Assembly: GCF_001723175.1 (NCBI RefSeq)
Contig: NC_064653.1
Location: forward strand, 1,240,001-1,304,000
Source: Penicillium oxalicum
Lineage: Eukaryota; Ascomycota; Eurotiomycetes; Eurotiales; Aspergillaceae
Length of the DNA: 64,000 bases
Direction of reading: 5' to 3'
Shown here: piece after piece, positions 42,234 to 53,197 of the stretch
Position numbering within the stretch: the first letter of the stretch is position 1
How the letters are laid out: every line of letters starts with the position of its first letter
Notes under the pieces: generated by a model
Database searches by the model: none
What the model was told of the DNA's origin: nothing
What the model saw: the letters and a program-made list of their open reading frames with translations, nothing else
Translations under genes and position numbers: made by a program

Positions 42234-42947
42234 ATGTTCTCCGTCGTGGTCCCCGGCCGGCCGTGCTTGACAGACATTGTCGCCGTCGACAGTCAACCAA
42301 ATGGCCAAGCGACAAAGTTCGCCTTCACGATCCCACTGAACCCATCCTTCAAAGACCTGGTGGTTTTCCTCTTACCCGGAACAGTGCTGCCACCCAACAC
42401 TGGCGCCGCCATCTACATCCAGCTCCCAGACCCAACCACGGGCAATCCGACCGATTTCCGGTTCATCGGCGCACTCGCCAACGAGAAGCCATCCGGCATC
42501 TTCAAAATCCAACCACCTTCACAATCACCCAATGGCCAAACGCGGAGCGAAGCCGAAGAAGAAGATGAGATGCTCGACGAAGGCTCCAGCAATTCCGCCG
42601 CCTCGTTAAACGGGGTCGCAACGCTAGGAATTTCAATCGAGCCCGTCCATACTATTGCGCCGCAATTATCAGCACTAGAATCAGAAATGGCGCAGGCTGG
42701 CCCGTCCGGACCTTCCAACGAAAATCCCGAGCAGCAACGACAAAAGCAAATTTCAACCAAGATGCTTGCACAACGAATTATCGGCAGTGCATTCAATTTT
42801 CTGGCAAGCTTTGCAGAAAGTGATCCCGCGCGCAAAGGCCACGAGGTGGTGCCCCTCAAGAGCTTTCGCGACTGGTGGACCAAATTTGAACGGCGGATTG
42901 ATATGGATCCTGGCTTTTTGGAGCGCGAGGATCCGAATGCGAATTAA
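42234..42947 (+). CDS. OPI10: Hikeshi / Opi10 family protein
   Basis: An intron-free frame of 237 residues. The N-terminal domain has MFSVVVPGRPCLTDIVAVDS, the core FAFTIPLNPSFKDLVVFLLP, then GAAIYIQLPD and FRFIGALANEKPSGIFKIQ. These are signature segments of Hikeshi, the carrier that imports Hsp70 into the nucleus during heat stress; the yeast homologue is Opi10. An acidic, disordered insert (EEEDEMLDEGSS) is followed by GVATLGISIEP. The C-terminal helical domain has AQRIIGSAFNFLASF and the closing WWTKFERRIDMDPGFL. The ATG at 42234 starts exactly at the domain. It shares a promoter with the Nudix gene and converges with the MHYT gene. Confidence 0.94.
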   Translation: MFSVVVPGRPCLTDIVAVDSQPNGQATKFAFTIPLNPSFKDLVVFLLPGTVLPPNTGAAIYIQLPDPTTGNPTDFRFIGALANEKPSGIFKIQPPSQSPNGQTRSEAEEEDEMLDEGSSNSAASLNGVATLGISIEPVHTIAPQLSALESEMAQAGPSGPSNENPEQQRQKQISTKMLAQRIIGSAFNFLASFAESDPARKGHEVVPLKSFRDWWTKFERRIDMDPGFLEREDPNAN

Positions 42948-43622
42948 TTTTTGGGAGCGAAACATCCACCTCGGAGCTTTCGGCCGGAACTAATGTGAAA
43001 TTGTTTCCTGTGAGCAAATATCTTCGTGTCAACATTGCCACCACCGGTCTCTTGGTGAGGAGGTCAAAGAAGACTTCTGATCTCTCCCATTTTGCGTGAG
43101 CCTGGTATCATTTGGAAGTCTGCCATTCTCGTGCGGCGTTTAGCGAATGGCATTGAGACTTTGCCATCATGACACGCTGCCTTGATTGTGATATCTTGAA
43201 AGCTGATATTGACCATATTGGTTGACCCTTTCGAAATGGACTCGCCTGTCAGGTCCGACTACGCTAATTTCAAAAGACACACGGGAAAGAAAGTGTGTGA
43301 ATAATTGTGGCTTTTACCTATTCTTGAAGCGAGTATTCATCTTATGTACAACAAAATTTGTGGGTTCAACCATAGCCCACTCTTCAACCGTTCCAAGCTC
43401 AAACCCTGTACCATGACCACGTGAAAAAGAAAGAAAGGATAGGAAAAGGGTGACAAAAAAAAGGAAATATTGAGGAAATAATCATTGAGCCAATGTCTTC
43501 AGTCCAACCAACGCCCTTCACAAGGATACCAACAGAGAGAGAGAGAGAGAGAAATAGTAAGAAAGAAATGATAAAAAGAAATCTGATAAGCTGGCAAGCT
43601 CGCCAGCAAGCACTCTCGATGA
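42948..43622. other. Convergent 3' flanks with a GA microsatellite
   Basis: About 675 bases between two convergent genes. A (GA)n run of roughly 19 nt lies at 43534-43552. No gene is seen. Confidence 0.6.
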
Positions 43623-46284
43623 TCAAATCGAGTCAGACCTTCGACCTGCCTTCATGGCATGCATTGATCCACTTGGCCGCAAGCGAATGGCAGGCGCATA
43701 ACAAAGACTGTACAATTCATCGACGTACGTTGCAGGCGTGGTGACTGCATCCCCGGCAGCAATGACCGCATCATGGGAGTGGACAGGGTTCTGCGCGACA
43801 TTTTCCGCAAGCCGCGTAACGTCGACACGAACCTCCTTCTGCACAGTAATGTCGCCGATGACGGTGCTGGGGACCTCGACGAGCGACTCTTGTGAGTTGT
43901 TTGCACCAGAAGAGGCGCGTTTGCGGTATGGCCAGAATTTGGAGACTGCAGAACGAGGGGAGGACTTGAGGTCGGATTCGCTGATGGAGGCGCTGGAGCG
44001 GACGTCGGTGCAAAAGAATTCCTGGTTCAACTCGCGTGAGAATCCAGCTCGGTCGGCGAGGGCGTCGTTCACCTGTTGCTGTACACGGAACAGACGGAAG
44101 GGAGTGAAGGTAAAGTCGGGGTTGGGGACTTGAGTGTCGAGAGGGGCGACGACGCAGAAGGCAAGAAGGGTGCATTGAGAGGCGAGGTGATTCTCCTCGG
44201 ATCGTCGGAGAGCCGAACGGCATGGAGCCACGAGAGGTCGTGCAGAGAATGTGGCTATTGAACGCATCTCCTCTGGGAAAGCCTGCGCGAGCGAGGTGAT
44301 ACCCTGCACCAAGTTCTCACGGAAGACTTCCATACCGGGATCAGATTGGTTGGCGGCTTTTGATTGCAGATATTTGATGCATCGCACCATGGACCATCCG
44401 TCCATGCGGGAAATCAGGTCGAGATGCTGGATGGTTAGACGTTTGATGGAGAGCGTTGAGGATGGAAGCGGGTTCCCGGTTCCCTTGGTAGTGAGAATCT
44501 CAAAATGGTCTTGGACCGTTGGGCGCATGACATATGAGATGAGATGCACACCTTCGCCAAAGCCGCGACTTGAGCTGGCATAGTCCCGCATGTCACGAAG
44601 ATGTTCCACCAGTGTCATTTCGGGCACGTGGATACGGCGGGATAGCGCCGAGGTGACATTTTCCACCGTCGCAAAGCGGAAACCGAGAGCAGAGAAACGA
44701 GAAGCCTCGTGCTTCTGCAGCTGTCGCACCGTGAACATCAACTGGCCTTTACCCGTGCGGAGTGAGGAACGACCCATTGCACGAGAGAAGCGAGAGACGG
44801 GGATGGCAGTGGAGAGAACGCTGTCATAGAGGGTGCCCAAGTCCGCCAGAGGCAGGCGCAGTTCCTCGGCCAGCTCTTGGGCAGAAACGCAGAACAGTTG
44901 CTTGAACAGAGTGTCAAAATCGGTCTGCAACTCGGTCTCCTTGTCCATGACGGCACCGCGGGACAAGACATGCTTCTGAATGGCCTGTTGTTCCGAGGCG
45001 AGACGATTGCGCATGAAGGGGATGAGATCTTTGACCACAGCCCAGTTGCGACTCGCCCTGAAAGCCCAGAGGAAGGTAGGATGAGTACGAGTCAAATCGT
45101 CGTCTTTGAAGGTCTATGCAATCCTCATTAGCACAATTCAAGTTTTGAGCGATGCCTCCTTGGACAATGGGGCGGGGGAGGGAGAGAGAAGGAGCATACC
45201 CTGCCGATGTAATGATCAACAATCTTTTTCGTCGGAAGAAACGCCTGAGGAGTGACCATCACACGCCCCGCTGGGTCAAAGTAGGCGCAAGCGAGAACCA
45301 GCTGATGCGCACGCGTGGTGGATCGTCGGCGATTTCCTCCTGCCACAATCGCGCAGGCCGAGAGAATCAGGCAGGAGACACAAGCCTATCAGTGAAAAAG
45401 GTCAGTCACAAAATCCGGTAGCTTAGCACATTGGCTGAAAAGGTACACCTTGGACTCCTTCGCAGCACCCGCGGACTCACCAGAACGGCGCAGATAATGA
45501 CGACCTGACTGCGTGAAAGCTGGGTGCCCGGATTGATGGACTTGTTGCGCTCCTTGTAGCTGGTGCCAAGGGACGCCGTCCAATGCATGCCCGAGACGGC
45601 CGCCGACAGAAAGCAGGCGCAAATTCCTCTGCGCCACCAGCTATCGGTCCAGGTTGCTCGCCATCGAAAGAAGATCCCCAGGGCCAATGTACTCGAGAAC
45701 ACGGCAATGATAGCGGATCCCACGACGTTGGCCACCGCATAGGAACACCTATAGTTGGCAATTCCCAATTGACCCACGTAATGCATGCCGCATACGGAAC
45801 TTCCGGTCAACAAGCCACCCAAAGAGATGCGAATGTAGCCGGCTTTCTCTTGCACGCCGACGGAGTAAAAGGCTGTGAGAAGGACCATGACGGGAAGCAC
45901 AAAGGAGGTGCCGGTGAATGCGACGTTGTAGAGGATTTGGGCCTCCTGCTCACCACTCCCGAGCACAATCGCACGATTACCGATAAAATGCATGCACCAG
46001 ATACCGATACCGCCCATGGTGATAGAGGATGTTAGAAGAAGATACCTGGTGACGCATTATTAGCGATGGAGATTCGTGGGGATGGGCTTCATGTCCCAGA
46101 ACTAGCTAGGAAATGAAGGGCCAAAGTCATACCAATTATAGAACCCTGACCTCGACGTTCGCCGATGTAGAAGCTCAAGTGTTGTCGCACATCCCATCGA
46201 ACTGATCACGTAGGAGAGAAAAATGTACCCGCCCAGGTAGGTGACCTGCATGGGCTTTGCATCGTGTAGAGTGACGATCGCCAT
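43623..46284 (-). CDS. MHYT-domain integral membrane signalling protein
   Basis: Four exons (46284-46133, 46045-45481, 45385-45200, 45113-43623) encode 797 residues. The N-terminal part, up to about residue 260, has seven hydrophobic segments carrying the three conserved MHYT motifs: Met69-His70-Phe-Ile, Met138-His139-Tyr-Val and Met204-His205-Trp-Thr. In bacteria this domain precedes GGDEF/EAL or kinase modules and is proposed to bind copper and sense a diatomic gas. Here a long cytosolic tail of over 500 residues follows, which I do not recognise as a kinase or cyclase. It contains VTPQAFLPTKKIVDHYIG, FWAFRASRNWAVV-like Trp-rich blocks and a Ser-rich C-terminus. Phases match at introns 1 to 3 (2, 0, 0). 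The membrane part is convincing; the signalling output is unknown. Confidence 0.88.
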
Positions 46285-49200
46285 GGTTAAAAAAAAACGG
46301 GAAATTGTCGATCAATCGAGTTCGGATATCAAAGAAACAAAAAAGAACCAGTGGCTCAAAGTGCCACCGAGTCCCCTCGAAGTAGGGTGGAGAAGCTGGC
46401 AAGAATGCCTCCAAGATTGCAAGAAGGAGGAGAGTGTATTTTAACACATCAAGGGTTTCTGAAAAGAGGAAGAGATTGGTCGAGACAAGGAGAGAATAAG
46501 GCTTTTTTTCCCCCAGGCACGATTTAACGAGAGGGGTCGAAATAAAATGGAGAAGAAAACGAAAGTGTACAGCAAAAGAACGACCAGGACGTGTGGAAAA
46601 CAGCCAACAGTCAGAGGGGACGCAAGGCCTGTCGAGAAACTGTGGATGGAAGATGGCCTGTCATTCCTGGTCCATATCGTCAGGGTTGGTGGACTCTTGT
46701 TATAGAAAAGGAATTTTCCTTCAGTCGGAAACTAGATAATCTTACTCCAAGAGTATCGCTACCAATGCAAAGGAACTTCAAAGATATGCCGAGTCACACG
46801 CCTCCAAGCCTCGTCCAGGCCACCAGGCCAGGTACTGTATCAGTGATTCTCCAGCTCGCAAGCGTAAATTGCAGAGTTCTGGGTCCAACGCCTCCAGCCC
46901 GGTCTAGCAAATGTATTCCGGGTCGATACTTCCATTGTCATTCGGTGGGTCCGTGGGCTTTTGGATCTAGAATACTCCAACCTATCCAACCTCTTGTGCC
47001 TCGCTGGATTCTCATAATCCTGTACTTGCAGTAACGCCAGTGACCCCCGCAGAGGGTCTCTGTCAGCCGGTGGTGACAGGACGAGCGCGGCGCATGGCAC
47101 TCTCCGGGTGGATTTGCAATGAGAGAGTTTGCCATGCACCTCCCATACATGCAGCAGGCAGCTCGTCAGAGCGACCCAGCCGGCAAATGCTGTCCGTTCC
47201 AACAATGTGTGAGATCATACTATCGACAGCCATGTGGCAGAAAAGGAACTCTGCCTCTATATTTTTTTTTCTTTTCTTTTTTTCAGACGGATCAATATGA
47301 CCTGCCCGAGCCAAGAGCTTCTGCTATCCAAGGTTAGGCCTGGAGTAGAGTTTGAGCCCCTCGGTGCGCCTGCAGAAAGGCATACGTCTCGAAGAAGCGA
47401 GTAAGAACAGCAAGAGGGGGGAAATCAGGTCAAGAAAAGGGCAAACGAATGGACTTCCGAAGCGAGGAACAATTCTTTTTTACACAAGAACCAAGATACC
47501 GGATCATTCGCTTGGGGGGGGGGGGGGCTGTGATGGCGCGCTGCATCTCGATCGGGATCGTACCGAGGGTGGGAACGATGGGGCGTGCGGACCATGTTGA
47601 GTCTCTCACGAGCGTATCAGCGTCGGCGCAGTCCCTGTGGATTCAGTTAATCACGACGAGATCCGGGCACTCGCCTGGCGTCTGGAGTCGCTGGACGTCT
47701 GTGCTCGAGATGGCTTCTGAAAAAATCATGTCATGGTCACCGGATGGTGCATGGGCCATGCGAAGCATACTCCATTGTCAACGAGCCAGAAGACTGCAAG
47801 TGGGCTTTGCAAAGTCTCGCAGATGACTCTTCCGCGAACATGTGCGAGAAAGACTCGTCAATATACACATGGTCAATTCTCATCTACATTCAATGACTGG
47901 GTGGTGAATATGATCCACTGCTACGCGACGGGGTCTCTCGAACTCCGGTCTCTCCGAGACTGCTGAAGAAGATACTTGACTTTGTGTCTAGAATCAGCTG
48001 TGGTCGGCTGGAGTAGAGATTCGTCTAGCGCCAGATTCTCACCAGGGCTCCACCGTTGGACACCAATCAACACGATCATCACTGGTATAGTCATACTCAC
48101 TAGTGGCTATATGGCCACTGCAGTTTGCGCTAACATTAATGAAGGTAGTACTTGCCCCTGTACTAGCCTGGAATGCCCGGCTGGTCCTCAGCTACGCCGC
48201 ACACCTTGTCTTCCATGGTCTTTGACGAGCCGACCGGCTGCACTCTCCGGGCGAGACCAGGAGAAAAACTGGCAAATTTTTACACATGCTAGAAGGACCA
48301 ACCCACCTCATGCATGGCAATCAATCCTTGGGTCCGAGCCAACCTCCCCCCAAAGTAAAAAGACAAACTTAATCCAAGAACCAGAGCGCGAGGCCGACGT
48401 GCATGCTTTGTGGTCGCCTAAATCGGCAGAGAAGAGATACTCTTCTTTGCAGCTTCCCAGTAACCCGGTCGAGGGTCTGTTCAGAGTTCGACGCTCTCCA
48501 TCGACAGAGCGCATCTGATCCGGATCTGCAAGATTAAGCAATTGGGCGACGATCAGTCACAAATCTAGTCGGGGATAGGAATCACTACCCGCGGGGGGCT
48601 TGTTCAGCCTCGAACCTGTTCATGCAGTGCTTGTGAGCTCACGTCGATCGGAACTGGGACTTTGGTCTGCCTCTCGCGTGGAAACTTCACTTGCAGGATG
48701 CGACCGGCTAGTCGCCGAATAGAGGCGACATCAGCCTCGACCAGGTTGCGACAGAAGCGGGCGATCTGAGGCTCGGAGATCGGGACTACTGTAGGTAGCA
48801 AACTGTACGTGGATTCTACGAGCCAACCCTTTTCTCTCGCAGGGGCCCTGTCTTACCTATACGTAATTTCCACGCGACAGGGCGACCCTGTAAAGGCTCT
48901 GAACCCACGTTGAGCGTGGGACTTTGGCCGGACTTCGGCGAATTTCCTCGACTTCAAAATGAAATTAATCAACGAGAATTTTTATTATCGCCACAGTCCT
49001 TGAACTATACTCCTGGCTGCTGCGCACATAGCGACAGTACGTATAATTCAATCCTCTCCTACGAAATAATTGCCGCAGACCATCTTAGTTCCCAAGACCA
49101 GTACCTGCTGTCCTTCAGGCCGAGGAAGTTTTCCATCGGCGGTAATTCACTCCGTAGTCCGTATCTTCACCTGAAGGGATATATGGATGGGGCCCGGTAA

Positions 49201-51840
49201 GCTCCGCTCACCATATGGCTTGCGTACTCCTCCTACCTAGGGTACCGACTACGGTACCTTCCAATCGGGGATTTTCTCTTTTTTTTCTTTTCTTTTTCCA
49301 TTCTGTCTTTGGGGAATCCAATATGATGACAAGGTTCATACGATTCGGAGCCAGTTTCCCAACTTGGTTGGCTTTTCAACCACCTATCCCCCTCTTGAAG
49401 GATGATTATGATTCTGCTGGTGACCTAAAGCTTGGGGTTCTGAAAACTTAAACTCTGGATCGATCCGATCTGATCCATCGTCTCGGGAACTCGAATTATC
49501 TGCCCTGAAACCATAGGACAACCTTTCCTCTTTGATGGTTTGCATGTTTGGAAAACCGATGAAGAACACAAAATGAATATTAAACAAAAAAAAATAAAAC
49601 AGTTCCAAGACAAACGGGCTCGAAACATACTCGGTGCTCTACGCTGAAGGAGAAAGTAGTGCATCCCTATTCGACCTGGTATTTTCACTTTGTGCGATGA
49701 GTTACTGGTCGCTACAAAAATAATAAAGTCTGCGATCTTTGACTTATCCTTCTTCGCATCAGCACGGCGCCTGGAGATAGAGAGAGCGTGCCGTGAGAAG
49801 AGACTCAACCATGAAATTCCGCCAAATGACTCGCACCGAGTGAGATGGTCGCCGGACGAGTCAAGTCATGGGTGGGGTTCCATCTCAAGAGTCTCGAGAA
49901 TGGAAGCGAGGCGGGTGAACCACCGAGGCGAGACCGTTCAGGCCGTTTCCCACATGGCATTCCGTCAATTTACGACCACGCAGATGTCAAGTGGGTTTCT
50001 CCCCGTTGAATCCAGAGAAAAAGGTCCATGGAAGTAGAGGGACATGTCCGGTACTGTACGTGGAAAGAAATCAATAACATTACATGACTTGAAACTGATG
50101 GGACTCCCACCTGCGCGAACATCTCGGTAGACCCTAGACAGCAGCTACACCCGGACAAAGGAGCCTTACTAGTGGATATTTTAAGAAAATCCCAATTATA
50201 CCATGCATAGCAGGGCTCCGGTTTACCCAGAAGGCAATACACACAAACCCAGCTTCCCAGTCACCATCCAAGCGTGGCTTAGCCAAAAACTCGCCCAACC
50301 AACAGCAGCGGCGAGACGAAGGGCGTTTGTCAGTTTGCAAATCTGCAAGCCCGCACGGCACTTGACAGTAGATCGTCGTGGACGGACGCCAGAACGCTTG
50401 GCGGATGTTTGATAATTGACCTGTCACCATGATCTAGACTTGTCAAGAACACTAACCGGGGTTTTTTGTGCTTTGCTGCACGTCGGGATTGGTGCCCAGA
50501 TTTCGTGTCGAAGCTGCCTCTCTCATGTACCCTTTTTGACGTGCCCGTCGCGTTGCTATAGGTCGATTCCGAGTCACCCTTTCTTGACAAAAGTTAAATT
50601 ATCATAGTATAAAAAGTAGACAAAAGAAAGGACGATGCAGAAAGATTCTCGCTCGGATTTTTTTTTTTTCGGGAGCAAGCGAAATAAGGTTCTGAGATGT
50701 CGATATGCAGCAATGACCGGGTATGCTCTCCACGTAGCGTACGTTTGACACGAGTCTCGCGAACGATGACGTTCATGCGGGCATGAGAGTTCCCCCCGAC
50801 GCGGAGAGTTGTTTGCGTACTTACGTCTGCTTGCTCGCCCCTGCAGTTGCACGGATCTGGTAATGGGACTCGCCATCCATGCATTGCGGGATGGTTTTTT
50901 TGTCTCCATTCTAACTCTGATGTCAATGGAGATTGGTCAATGACTCGCCAGATTCTCCTCTTGATGGACGCTAGTCACTTAAGCTGGTCTCAGCCCTATG
51001 TACTACATAGAGCAACCTTGTACTCACGAAACTCCATCAGACACGCCGAGGACCAAAAAAAATAAAAATAAACCTATCTTCTCGCCGTCCTTCATGCTCG
51101 ACGAACATCATCTTGCTTGCCGTGTTCAATTCCCATACTCACAGGTATCTAGGTCCAGAGGACCAATGCTGCTCATATGCTGAGCTTCAACTCTAACCCA
51201 GCACAGGATCGAGAACCTAGTCAATAGTTCTGCCAAGTAGATCCCTTGCTGCACGCATCAAGTTGACCGGATCCTGCAGAAACCCGGAACACCATGCCAT
51301 ATCCAGGCAACTGGGTCGCGCCTGACCCGACCGTTTGGGATAATTTTAGACTCATCTGGCAATTTTAAGCTCCACGTCGCTATTGGATCATGGAGCCTAT
51401 CTGATAGATCTCTTCGTTCGCGTGGAGGCATGCGTTTCTCGCTGGGTATTGGGGGTTTTTTAAAGACACATGAGACCCTGCTGGTCTCCACGCCTGGGAT
51501 AAGAATGCTCAAAGATAACTCTGTCGTTTGGAACGGGCATGGAACAGACATGGCAAATGCACCCGACCTGGGCTAAATATCGAGATGTGGTATACCGCGA
51601 TCATGGAGCTACGAGAGGTATCCGATCTGAGATTGATTAGGATTCTCAACCTTGCAAACATCGGATTGGCCGTGACGTCGCAATCAAATATCCAGAAATA
51701 CGGAGCACGGCCAGTAACATGAGGTAGAACTTGGAGGATGGCCCTGGGCCGGATATCATTCATTTTGTGCCTCTATTTGACATGGTGCACTTGTGTTTCA
51801 CAAGGCCTGAATCTCAAGTGTGCGTGTTCAGTTTTCCAAT
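46285..51840. other. 5.6-kb gene-poor region upstream of the MHYT gene
   Basis: No gene is convincingly supported. A 65-codon minus frame at 48604-48801 (SEPQIARFCRNLVEADVASI...) looks protein-like but has no visible partner exons. The region has poly-G and poly-A runs (47515-47527) and inverted repeats near 48845-48883 and 48904-48920. Part of it must be the MHYT promoter. Confidence 0.5.
48845..48883. repeat. 8-bp inverted repeat
   Basis: GCCCTGTC at 48845-48852 is the reverse complement of GACAGGGC at 48876-48883, with a 23-nt spacer. A second short hairpin (CCCACG / CGTGGG) follows at 48904-48920. Confidence 0.6.
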
Positions 51841-52271
51841 CTAGGCGGAGATCTCGTTGACACGCTTCTGGATCAAATCACGCTGGGCGCCGCGAACTGT
51901 GAACTCGTCCACCTTCTTGCCATCCTTGAAGAATACAAAAGTGGGCATCGCGGAGATGCCGTTTTCCTGGGCGACTTCGGCAAGTTGGTCGACATCGACC
52001 TTGTAGAATTTGACAGAGGGGGCGTTCTCGCTCATCTTCTCAACGACGGGAGCGATGGCCTTGCAAGGACCACACCAGGTGGCGAAGAAGTCGACAACGA
52101 CAGGCTCTTGGCTCTTCTCCACGAGCTCCTTCCATTCCTTGTCACTTCACACAGAGTCAGCCATGCATGATTCTCACCCAGATCGCAAAGAACGGGGGTC
52201 GGCTAGCCGAAAGACGGCCAGGTGGGAGGTGGGAAGAAAGGAACTCACGTGGTGATCTGAGTAACACCCAT
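51841..52271 (-). CDS. Thioredoxin
   Basis: Two exons, 52271-52249 and 52144-51841, encode 108 residues. The split codon AC|T gives MGVTQITT|DKEWKELVEKS. The catalytic motif WCGPC is at residues 31-35 (Cys32, Cys35). The buried Asp26 is present (VVVDFF), as are VDVDQLAEVAQENGI and the cis-proline in AMPTFVFFKDG. Length and motifs match classical cytosolic thioredoxin, which reduces peroxiredoxins, ribonucleotide reductase and PAPS reductase using thioredoxin reductase. There is no targeting extension. The acceptor ends GAAG, not the preferred YAG, so an extra small upstream intron choice is possible. A TATA-like element lies about 183 bases upstream. Confidence 0.93.
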
Positions 52272-53197
52272 TTTGAATAATGAATTGGAGAATTGAGTAA
52301 TCGGGGTAGATGAGAAGGTTCGCGCTGCGGCAATTGAGCGGGAATATGCTAGCGAAGAGCGAGTCAGGCTTAGGGAGGAGTGTCTCTAGAAGAGAATATG
52401 GTTTTGTAAGCTCTGAAATTGTAAGAGGGGCACAGGTGGGAGGGGCGTTTGGATTTTATAAGGCGATGACGTTCCCCGCTAGCCGGGCCGTAGGTGGCTT
52501 AGCTAAGAGGGCAAGAGGCCACCACGGAATCAACCACCCATCGAGTCTCGCATGGATTCATCTCGTAGTGGTTGACAAATGGGGGCAGAATTGTCATCAG
52601 TTCCAGAGGAGTCGGTCAACTCACCAGAAACATGATGGATTTGTCAGTGTTTGATGCAGTTCTTCGCGTCGTCTCAGCCAATTGATGCCGGGGAACGTGA
52701 AGGGCAAGAAGGGAGAAATGGCGGGTAGAAGTGGCAGAATGCAGATGGCGTGCTCTGCTTACGAATTGGATCGGTTCTGGCTCCCGTCTGGGCGCCGACT
52801 GAGTGGCTGCCGTGGAACTGTGAGTTTCAATGAGGAAAGGCCGAGGAGCAGCTGCAGCATAGACCATGCACCACGTCAGTCCTACTCATGTCTTTTTTGT
52901 TATCTCAGAAGAAAACAAGTGGGAACAAACTGTAACTCAACATACCTAAGCACATCGCAATCAGGATGCTGTCAGCCTACAAGGTCCGTGGATTTCCTTC
53001 GCTTATCTCACGTTCATTATGCGTAACAGTTCTGAATCAGGGCAAACCAGGAAGGCCCAGTGCGGTTTCCATATAGTGAGCAATTCAGAATCGGGGGGCT
53101 CTGGCATTCGAGTGATGCAACAAAGGTGTGAAGTAGCCCCATAAGCACAGTGGGAACCGAAAGTCTGACCTCTGAAGCACAGGGCCCCGGCAGTCAT
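52272..53197. other. Thioredoxin promoter region
   Basis: On the minus strand TATAAAA occurs at 52460-52454. A 10-bp palindrome CTTAGCTAAG lies at 52498-52507, about 40 bases further upstream. AGGGG (stress-element-like) occurs at 52426-52430 and 52441-52445. These suit a stress-induced thioredoxin promoter, but factor binding is inference. No gene is seen on the right side. Confidence 0.45.

Noticed and set aside
43534..43552. GA microsatellite as a regulatory GAGA element
   Set aside because: It lies between two convergent 3' ends, where a promoter function is unlikely. It is best seen as a simple repeat.
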